From contig OY760867.2 in NCBI GenBank assembly GCA_963664035.2, forward strand, positions 1,364,001-1,428,000: 64,000 nt of DNA. Reading direction: 5' to 3'. Origin of the DNA: G958296245 sp963664035. Lineage in GTDB: Bacteria > Chloroflexota > Dehalococcoidia > Lucifugimonadales > G958296245. Under the pieces are notes generated by a model, which made no database searches, was not told where the DNA came from, and saw nothing but the letters and a program-made list of their open reading frames with translations. Position numbers and translations under genes: made by a program. Positions 57,779 to 64,000 of the stretch are shown one piece after another (the stretch's first letter is position 1; each line of letters opens with the position of its first letter).

Positions 57779-58972
57779 CTATGCTATCTCACGGAGCCGG
57801 CGCTGGGTCGCCAGGATGAACGCGGACGTTGCCAGGACCAGCGCCGCCAGCGCGCCCACAGCCGCCTGGGGGCCGAGGGCCTGCGCCCCAACGGCCAACG
57901 GCAGCACCCCCAGCGGCATCAGCCCGAAGTTCATCATGAAGACGCTCATGACCCTGCCCCGGTAGGCGTCCTCGGCCACCTCCATCACCAGGGCCATGTT
58001 GATCGTCCTGCGCCCGGCGTCTCCCAGCCCCATCAGCGCCATCACGGCCGCCGCCGCGTAGTAGAACGGCAGCAGCGCCATCGCCGCCATCGCCAGCCCG
58101 GTCAGGAAGCTGGCCATGATCAGGATCATCCCCCGGCGCCACCGGCCGAGCCACGTGATGAACACCGACCCGGCCAGCGAGCCGCCGCCCATCGCCGCCA
58201 TCAGCAGCCCCATCGCCGCCGCGTCCCGGCCATAGATGTCCACGACGAACACCGGCATCAGGAACCGCAACGGCATTGCGAAGAGGGTGGACACCAACCC
58301 TATCACCAGCAGCACCGTCACGAGCGGAGTGGCCGCGATGTACGACAGGCCAGCCGCTATGTCGCCCATCATCGGCGCACCCGGCTTCACGTTGCCCCTG
58401 CCTGTGGACGGCATCAGCGTGGTCAACAGGACGGCCGCGACGGCAAGCGACCCGCTCGTGTAGTAGACGGACTCGGGGCCAAGCCGCGCGTAGAGAATGC
58501 CCGCCACCGCGGGCGACGCCAGCGTCATGGCGCTCATCGCGGCGGCGTTCAGCGCCACCGCGTTCGATAGGCGCTGCTGACCGACGAGCTCCGGGATGAC
58601 CGCCTGCCTCGCCGGCATCAGGAAGGCCCACAGCGCCCCCTGGGACACCGCGACCGCCAGCAGGTGGTACCACTCCACGACGTCGGTGGTAATGGCGGCG
58701 CCTACGGCAAGAGCGCCCGCCGCGCTGACGACCTGCGACACCTGGATGATCCGCTTGCGCTCCATGCGGTCCGCAACGGCGCCGCCGAGGAGCGAGAGGG
58801 CCAGGATTGGGACGGCCGGCCCCGCCGAGACGATGCCCAGCAGCGTCTCCGACCCCGTGATCTCGTAAGCCAGGTACCCCCTGGCCAGCATCTGCATCTG
58901 GACGCTGGCCATCATCGCCAGCATCCCCAGCCACAGGTAGAGGAAGCCGCGGACCCTGAGCGAGTCGATCAT
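57779..58972 (-). CDS. MFS transporter (EntS/MFS_3-like efflux type)
   Basis: A 397-residue carrier with about 12 hydrophobic segments. The signature loop GGAVADRMERKRIIQVSQ (near residue 63) and its second-half counterpart (WLGRWRRGMILIMAS, near 270) are present. It resembles the macrolide/enterobactin-type exporters of MFS_3. ATG 58972 gives the shortest consistent protein; the frame is open far upstream, and a GTG at 59116 would add a 48-residue Pro/Arg-rich cytoplasmic extension. It follows accDA on the same strand. Confidence 0.88.
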   Translation of the reverse strand: MIDSLRVRGFLYLWLGMLAMMASVQMQMLARGYLAYEITGSETLLGIVSAGPAVPILALSLLGGAVADRMERKRIIQVSQVVSAAGALAVGAAITTDVVEWYHLLAVAVSQGALWAFLMPARQAVIPELVGQQRLSNAVALNAAAMSAMTLASPAVAGILYARLGPESVYYTSGSLAVAAVLLTTLMPSTGRGNVKPGAPMMGDIAAGLSYIAATPLVTVLLVIGLVSTLFAMPLRFLMPVFVVDIYGRDAAAMGLLMAAMGGGSLAGSVFITWLGRWRRGMILIMASFLTGLAMAAMALLPFYYAAAAVMALMGLGDAGRRTINMALVMEVAEDAYRGRVMSVFMMNFGLMPLGVLPLAVGAQALGPQAAVGALAALVLATSAFILATQRRLREIA

Positions 58973-59172
58973 GGCCGACAGGCCGCGTCTCGGCGGAGCG
59001 GGCGCCGTCGCGCCCGGCCTGTCCGCCTCCCGGCTACGGGTGGGCGCGCTGCCTCGCGGCTGTCGCTCTGTCTGGGTGGGGGCGGGGCCGCCGTCCGGGC
59101 CGGGGTTCGGCTTCACGCGGGAAGCCCGCGTCCACCCGCGGATTGGCCCCTGGACCCTGCGAACGGCAAGGG

Positions 59173-60999
59173 CTAGAGGTCCTCTCGCGGCGTGGTAGCC
59201 TGTGCCAGCGGCTCGCTGCCGGCGTCGTCTTCCTGGACGCCGCGCCTGGCGATCCGGCGCACCCCGGTCGCCACCAGCCGTTGCAGCGAGTCCACCTCCC
59301 TGCCCACCGCGGCCCTGAAGTGGGACGAGTACTCGCCCATCTTGCGGAACTTCCGGTAACGCTGCTCCACCAGCCTCCGCCCGCTCTTCGATTGCAGGTC
59401 GGCAAGCTCCCGCAGGAGCGCCGCGTGCAGCTGGTTGGCCGCTTCGACGGGGTTGACGTGAGCGCCTCCCGTCGGCTCCTGCACCACCGAGTCCACTATC
59501 CGCATCTCCCTGCAGTCCTGCGCCGTCAGTCTCAACGACTCCGCCACGTCGTCCGCCCGCGCCTCGTCCTGGTAGATCAGGCTTGCGGCGTCCTCCGGCG
59601 CGATCACCGTGTACACCGCGTTCTCGAGCATCAGCACCCGGTTCGCTACCGCCAGCGGCAGCGCGCCCTCGCTCCCGCCCTCGCCTATGATCACCGCCAG
59701 CGACGGCGTCTCCACTCCCGCCATCTGCGCCATCGTCGCCGCGACGGTGTTCCCGAGGCCGCGCTGCTCGGCCTCCAGGCTGGGATATATGCCCCTTGTG
59801 TCGATCAGCGTTATCACGGGCAGATCGAACTTGGACGCCGCGCGAAGGGCACGCTGCGCCTTGCGCAGCCCCTCGGGACGCGTCCAACCTCCCCCGCCGT
59901 TCGCACTCCCCGCCCGCTGCTGTCCTATCACGACCACCGTCTGCCCGCCCAGCCGGCCCAGGCCGATCACGACGGAGGGGTCGTCGCTGTCCAGCCGGTC
60001 CCCGCGGAGCTCGACGAAGTTCGTCAGAATGCGGTCTATGTAGTCCCTCGCGGTCGGCCGGTCGGAGTGACGCGCGAGCTGGACCGTGTCCCACGCCGGG
60101 GGGGCCGCCTCCGGCTCCAGCGTCTCGCGCTTGCGCACCGGGGACAACGCGTACTGCGGCCCGAGAAGGTCGAGCAGCGCCGACAGCCTCTCGCGCAAGT
60201 GCTCCCGGTCCACTACCCCGTCGAGCAGGCCGTGGCTCAGGTGGGACTCGGCCGTCTGAGCGCCCGCGGGCACCGGGTCCGCGGCGCGCTCCCTGATCGA
60301 GCGTATCGGCGCGAAGCCCACTATCGTGCCCGGCTCGGCAAGGATCACGTCCGCCAGGTTGGCAAAGCTGGCGTACGCCTGCCCCGTCGCCGGGTTCGAG
60401 AGCACCGTGATGAAGGGCAGGCCCTTGGCCGCCACCTTCCCCGCCGCGATGCTCGTCTTCGCCATCTGCATCAGCGACAGGATGCCCTCCTGGATGCGGG
60501 CCCCACCGCTGGTCACCACCGCGACGACCGGCCTGTTGCGCTTCGCCGCGTGCTCGAAGGCCAGTGCCACCTTCTCGCCCACCACGCACCCCATGCTCCC
60601 GCCCATGAAGCCGAAGTCCAGCACTATGAGCACCACGGGGTTGCCCCCTATGGCGCAGCTTCCGGTAACGGCCGCCTCCGTGAGGCCCGTCCGGCGCTGG
60701 TCCCGGAAGAGGCGCTGCTTGTACGGCACCCTCGAAGAGAAGGAGAGCGGGTCCACCGACGTGACAGCCCGGTTCGTCTCGCGGAAGGTCCCGCCGTCGG
60801 CCAGCGTGGAGATCCGCTCCCGCGCGGTGACGGTGTAGTGGAACCTGCACGTCGGGCAGACGCGGTAATGCGCGAACGGCTGCGAACCCGACAGGGAGGA
60901 CGCGCAGACGAAGCAGACCTGGCTGGCCGCCTCGTCCGGCTCCATGTCCCGGCCGCGCTTGACGACCGAACCCAGCACTCCAGAGATGTTCCGCACCAC
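59173..60999 (-). CDS. accDA: Fused acetyl-CoA carboxylase carboxyltransferase (AccD-AccA)
   Basis: A 608-residue fusion of both carboxyltransferase subunits. The AccD half starts with a zinc ribbon (Cys29, 32, 48, 51) and contains GFMGGSMGCVVGEK (near 140) and SGGARIQEG; the AccA half starts near 300 with RDYIDRILTNFVELRGDR and contains LIDTRGIYPSLEAEQRG and IGEGGSEGALPL. It moves the carboxyl group from carboxybiotin to acetyl-CoA in the first step of fatty-acid synthesis. GTG 60999, seven bases after GGAGG, is preferred over ATG 60945, which would leave the zinc ribbon only eight residues behind. The unbroken frame beyond 60999 is a GC effect. Confidence 0.93.
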   Translation of the reverse strand: MVRNISGVLGSVVKRGRDMEPDEAASQVCFVCASSLSGSQPFAHYRVCPTCRFHYTVTARERISTLADGGTFRETNRAVTSVDPLSFSSRVPYKQRLFRDQRRTGLTEAAVTGSCAIGGNPVVLIVLDFGFMGGSMGCVVGEKVALAFEHAAKRNRPVVAVVTSGGARIQEGILSLMQMAKTSIAAGKVAAKGLPFITVLSNPATGQAYASFANLADVILAEPGTIVGFAPIRSIRERAADPVPAGAQTAESHLSHGLLDGVVDREHLRERLSALLDLLGPQYALSPVRKRETLEPEAAPPAWDTVQLARHSDRPTARDYIDRILTNFVELRGDRLDSDDPSVVIGLGRLGGQTVVVIGQQRAGSANGGGGWTRPEGLRKAQRALRAASKFDLPVITLIDTRGIYPSLEAEQRGLGNTVAATMAQMAGVETPSLAVIIGEGGSEGALPLAVANRVLMLENAVYTVIAPEDAASLIYQDEARADDVAESLRLTAQDCREMRIVDSVVQEPTGGAHVNPVEAANQLHAALLRELADLQSKSGRRLVEQRYRKFRKMGEYSSHFRAAVGREVDSLQRLVATGVRRIARRGVQEDDAGSEPLAQATTPREDL

Positions 61000-61064
61000 G
61001 CCAGCGCCTCCGGCTCCGCTGCTAAGACGGATAGCCGGCGTTCGAAGCGTCCGCGTTAGCCCGG

Positions 61065-63836
61065 CTACGTGCCCCCGATTATAACATCCCTGGACTTGGA
61101 GCCGTCGCTCGGCCCGACGATGCCCTCGTCCTCCAGCTGGTCCATCAGCCGCGCCGCCCTCGGATACCCAATGCGCAGCTTCCGCTGCAAGAGCGACGTG
61201 GACAGCTTCTTCTGCGTGTACGCCAGCTCTATCGCCTTGTCCAACAGCGCGTCCCGCTGCTCCGCCTCGTCCCCGTCGTCCTCGTCGTCTCCATCCTCCC
61301 GCTCGCCGTCTCCCACTGAGTGCAGGTGTACCGTGGGGATGGGGCCCCTCGGCGTAGTGCGCCAGAAATCCGCGACGTCGTCCACTTCCCGGTCCGAGAT
61401 GTAGACGCCCTGCACCCGCTCTGGCCGGGGCGCGTCCGCCGCAAGGTACAGCATGTCGCCGCGGCCCAGCAGCCTCTCGGCGCCGGCCGTGTCCAGGATG
61501 GTCCGCGAGTCCACCTGCGAGGTCAGGCCGAACGATACCCTGCTCGGGAAGTTCGCCTTGATCAGACCCGTTATCACGTCCACCGAGGGCCTCTGCGTGG
61601 CGACCACGAGGTGGATGCCCGTCGCGCGCCCAAGCTGCGCCAGGCGGCACAGCGACTGCTCCACGTCGAACGACGCCGTCATCATCAGGTCGGCAAGCTC
61701 GTCGATCGCCACCACGAGGTACGGCATCTTGTCCGGCATCTTCCTGTTGTAGGTGTCGATGTTCCGGACGCCGAGGTCTTCCATGCGCCGGTACCTGTCC
61801 GACATCTCCCGTATCAACCCCTTCAGCAGGCCCACCACCTGGTCCGTCTCCGTTACCACGGGCGTCAGCAGGTGAGGTATCCCGTTGTACGGCGTCAGCT
61901 CCACCCGCTTCGGGTCCACCAGCAACAGCCGTATGTCCTCGGGGCTCTTCTCCATCAGCAGGCACGAGATCACCGTATTGATGAACACGCTCTTGCCGCT
62001 CCCGGTCGCCCCCGCCACGAGCAGGTGAGGCATCTTCGCCAGGTCGACTACCATCGTCTCCCCGCCGCTCCCCTTCCCGAACGCTATCGGCAGCTTCGCG
62101 GACTCGCGCAGGTCCGTGAATTCGCCGGTCTGCATCAGGTTGCGCAGCGTCACCAGGCTCGACTTGGGATTCGGGACCTCGATCCCGACCAGCGCCTTGC
62201 CCATCACCGGCGTCTCGATCCGCAGGCTGGGGGTCATCAGCGCGAGCGCAAGGTCCTTCTCCCTCGATATGATGCTGCCCACCTTCACGCGCGTCCGGGT
62301 CTCGACCCTGCTCATCACCGGCCGCCCGGACTCGTCGCGCTTCGGGTTCCCGTTCTCGTCCGTCACCCTCACGTGCTTGTACTTGCGGACCCACCCCGGC
62401 GCCAGGCCGTACATCGTCACCGTCGGCCCGGGGCTGACCTCCCCGATCTCCACCTCCACGCCATAGTCCGCGAGAGTGTCCGTGATCGTCTGGGCCGTGG
62501 CGGCCATCTCCTCTTCCGATATGCCGCCTTCGTTCGCGTCCACCAGCAGATCCATGCCGGGCCGGTCCCAGGCGGCGACCATCGGCTCCTGCTCGATAGC
62601 CTCGGCCTCTATCGCCTCGACCGGGTCGTCTTCCTCTTCCTCCGGCTCCACCGGGTCGAGCATCGGACCCTGGGGACTGTGGCCGTTGCCGTTCGACCCG
62701 TCCTGCCAGAACCGGTTGTGCTTGATCGCCGGCGGATGCGGCAGGCTGATGGCCGCGACCCCGTTCCCATTGCCGCTTGCGCCGACCTCGACCGCCGCGC
62801 CGTTGGACGGGACGAGCCGTCCCTGCGGCAGCGCGAGCGGGACCGCGCCGGCGGGCAGCGCCTCCGGGGCGTCCCGGTCGATGACCGCGGCCGCTGTCCG
62901 CAACGGGGCCATGGCCGATGGCTGCGCGAGGACCGGAATGCTGCCGGGGGCGACTGGGGACTCGGACGCGGCGGCCGACGCGAACGCCGGAGCGCCGCTG
63001 GGCTCGGACGAGGACTGGACCGCGGCGGACTCAGCAGGCGCCGGAGCCGCGGCCGGCGCGCTGGCCGCGGCCGGGGCGGCCCTCAGGTCCTTGCCGCCGC
63101 CCAGGAGACTAGACATGCCGCCCGACCTGGGAGTGGAGGCGGGCCGCGCCGAGGCAGTGCCAACGGCCGCGGGTGCGGACTGGGTACGCGCCGGGGGCTT
63201 GGGCATATCCGTAGACGGGGCGGGCGCGTGGCTCCGCGAATCGGCGGGCTCCGCCGGGGCCGCCGGGCGCTTGCCGCCGAATGCGCGCGCCAGCACCCCG
63301 ACCGCAACGGTGAAGAACAGGTAGACGTAGGCGAGCGCGCGGCCAGCCATGCAGGCCAGCTTCCACATGCCCTTGGGCGAAACGATGATGCAGCCCACGA
63401 GGAAGACGGCGCCTACCCTCACGACCTGGAGCGCCGTGCCGGCGCCCGCGACGGCCTCGCCCACGGAGCCTCCGAGGGTACGAGAGGAGGCGGTGGTGAA
63501 GGCCGACAGGATGCCGCCGTCCGGCCGGAAGAACGAGAGGGCGCCGATTGCGGCCAGCGCGAATACCGCCGCCCCGGCCCACAGCTTGAAGTGGCCCATG
63601 AGGCCCGGCTTCGTCCCCAGCACCACGAACGCCGCGGCCAGCCACAGCCCCGCCGGCACAACGCCGAGGCCGAGGGAGCCTATCACGGCGTCCCGGGCGG
63701 CGGACCCGCCGTGGATTATGTCCGCGCGGCGCCAGTAGCCCGCCCCGACCGCGGCCGCTAGGACGACCGCGACGGCAGCCAGACCGTAGCGATTGGAAAC
63801 GAGCGTGCGCAAGGAACGCGCCAGTAATCCGAACAT
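61065..63836 (-). CDS. ftsK: DNA translocase FtsK/SpoIIIE
   Basis: A 923-residue translocase. About five N-terminal membrane helices (residues ~1-200) are followed by a ~250-residue Ala/Pro-rich linker, then alpha and beta motor domains with Walker A GATGSGKSVFINT (near 618), Walker B VVAIDELADLM (near 710) and QRPSVDVITGLIKAN, and a C-terminal winged-helix gamma domain (LLQRKLRIGYPRAARLMDQLE) which reads KOPS-like orienting sequences. It pumps chromosome DNA through the division septum. ATG 63836 is the best ATG, but its GGAG is only two bases away; GTG 63851 is an alternative. It lies between accDA and an RNase J-like gene. Confidence 0.94.
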   Translation of the reverse strand: MFGLLARSLRTLVSNRYGLAAVAVVLAAAVGAGYWRRADIIHGGSAARDAVIGSLGLGVVPAGLWLAAAFVVLGTKPGLMGHFKLWAGAAVFALAAIGALSFFRPDGGILSAFTTASSRTLGGSVGEAVAGAGTALQVVRVGAVFLVGCIIVSPKGMWKLACMAGRALAYVYLFFTVAVGVLARAFGGKRPAAPAEPADSRSHAPAPSTDMPKPPARTQSAPAAVGTASARPASTPRSGGMSSLLGGGKDLRAAPAAASAPAAAPAPAESAAVQSSSEPSGAPAFASAAASESPVAPGSIPVLAQPSAMAPLRTAAAVIDRDAPEALPAGAVPLALPQGRLVPSNGAAVEVGASGNGNGVAAISLPHPPAIKHNRFWQDGSNGNGHSPQGPMLDPVEPEEEEDDPVEAIEAEAIEQEPMVAAWDRPGMDLLVDANEGGISEEEMAATAQTITDTLADYGVEVEIGEVSPGPTVTMYGLAPGWVRKYKHVRVTDENGNPKRDESGRPVMSRVETRTRVKVGSIISREKDLALALMTPSLRIETPVMGKALVGIEVPNPKSSLVTLRNLMQTGEFTDLRESAKLPIAFGKGSGGETMVVDLAKMPHLLVAGATGSGKSVFINTVISCLLMEKSPEDIRLLLVDPKRVELTPYNGIPHLLTPVVTETDQVVGLLKGLIREMSDRYRRMEDLGVRNIDTYNRKMPDKMPYLVVAIDELADLMMTASFDVEQSLCRLAQLGRATGIHLVVATQRPSVDVITGLIKANFPSRVSFGLTSQVDSRTILDTAGAERLLGRGDMLYLAADAPRPERVQGVYISDREVDDVADFWRTTPRGPIPTVHLHSVGDGEREDGDDEDDGDEAEQRDALLDKAIELAYTQKKLSTSLLQRKLRIGYPRAARLMDQLEDEGIVGPSDGSKSRDVIIGGT

Positions 63837-63919
63837 ACTCCAGACCACCCCTCGATGAGTGTGGGCTGCCTGCCTGGCAGGCGGCCCCGAGAACGGCAAA
63901 GCCGGGCGGGGCCGGGGTC

Positions 63920-64000
63920 CTACAACGTGTCTATCTGTACGATCATGGTGGGTCGCCGACCCGTCTCCTCGTAGAGGAAGTTGGCGACTGCCATGGAGAC
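63920..64000 (-). CDS. RNase J-like protein, C-terminal end (partial)
   Basis: Only 26 codons are visible, reading VSMAVANFLYEETGRRPTMI and ending in IDTL before TAG 63922-63920. FLYEETGRRPTMI matches the conserved C-terminal segment of ribonuclease J (FLYxxTxRRPMI), and RNase J genes are often next to ftsK. The rest lies beyond the window. Confidence is limited by the short length. Confidence 0.6.
   Translation of the reverse strand, partial: VSMAVANFLYEETGRRPTMIVQIDTL

Noticed and set aside
57779..60850. An apparent 1,023-residue fusion of the MFS transporter with upstream sequence
   Set aside because: The upstream part is accDA read in another frame; the MFS start is at or near 58972 with accDA's stop at 59173 in between.
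59173..62394. AccDA frame extended to 1,073 residues into ftsK
   Set aside because: The extension is ftsK sequence in another frame with Gly/Arg-rich composition; a GGAGG-preceded GTG at 60999 gives a normal AccDA.
61320..63761. An 813-residue frame antisense to ftsK
   Set aside because: Composition and absence of any motif mark it as a shadow of the translocase gene.

Overview
The window is a GC-rich bacterial chromosome segment (about two thirds G+C by eye, with lower-GC islands). Gene content points to a Chloroflexota-type organism, perhaps a Dehalococcoidia/SAR202-like lineage. The indications are a CADD-family folate protein beside a DUF5679 zinc ribbon, a substrate-binding lipoprotein with a long Glu-Val-Val-Lys-type stalk, many BNR/sialidase-like proteins, a fused AccD-AccA carboxyltransferase and numerous small dispersed palindromes. 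The lineage is inference; no rRNA is present.

Layout. 1-8.9 kb: the end of a type I restriction locus (DUF1828/1829 C-terminus, Fic, HsdR), then an isolated HK97-type capsid cassette (prohead protease, major capsid protein, connector, tail-completion-like protein) with no portal, terminase or integrase in view. 8.9-15.9 kb: three tandem serpin lipoprotein genes, the middle one broken by a 122-bp MITE-like element, then an OLD-like ATPase and a HigB-HigA toxin-antitoxin pair ending 10 bp from the 3' end of ssrA (tmRNA). Everything from base 1 to 15.85 kb may be one accessory island abutting ssrA. 16-32 kb: mostly single-copy genes (AlaX, antiporter-rhodanese fusion, methyltransferase, sialidase-like protein, AbrB/PIN pair, GNAT plus TIM-barrel hydrolase-like pair, DUF5679, CADD, LarA-like, a Thr-Pro-repeat lipoprotein with HEVMH, an RNB exoribonuclease). 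32.2-38.6 kb: a tightly overlapping five-gene operon of lower GC (two B12-binding radical SAM proteins, two GNAT-like proteins, a GH3-type adenylate-forming enzyme), the best candidate for an undescribed biosynthetic system. 38.9-42.8 kb: sialidase-like protein, tRNA-Pro, bS21, HtrA protease, HEPN-MNT pair. 42.9-52.7 kb: a minus-strand run with IlvD, a flippase-like membrane protein, RsmG, two near-identical sialidase-like genes and a peptide-type ABC importer lacking ATPase genes. 52.9-57.7 kb: an orphan Phd antitoxin with a vapC stub, an SDR, a complete IS1380-family element with TSD, a cupin and a sarcosine-oxidase-like enzyme. 57.8-64 kb: MFS transporter, AccDA, FtsK and the tail of an RNase J-like gene.

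How it fits together. The tandem sialidase-like genes sit in the ABC importer transcription unit and suggest linked glycoconjugate or peptide processing and uptake. Mobile DNA has shaped the region: an IS1380 element, a MITE whose ends resemble it, a second foldback MITE family with 8-bp TSDs and a miniature derivative, REP-like palindromes (one inside hsdR), and two toxin genes cut down to their first codons while their antitoxins remain.
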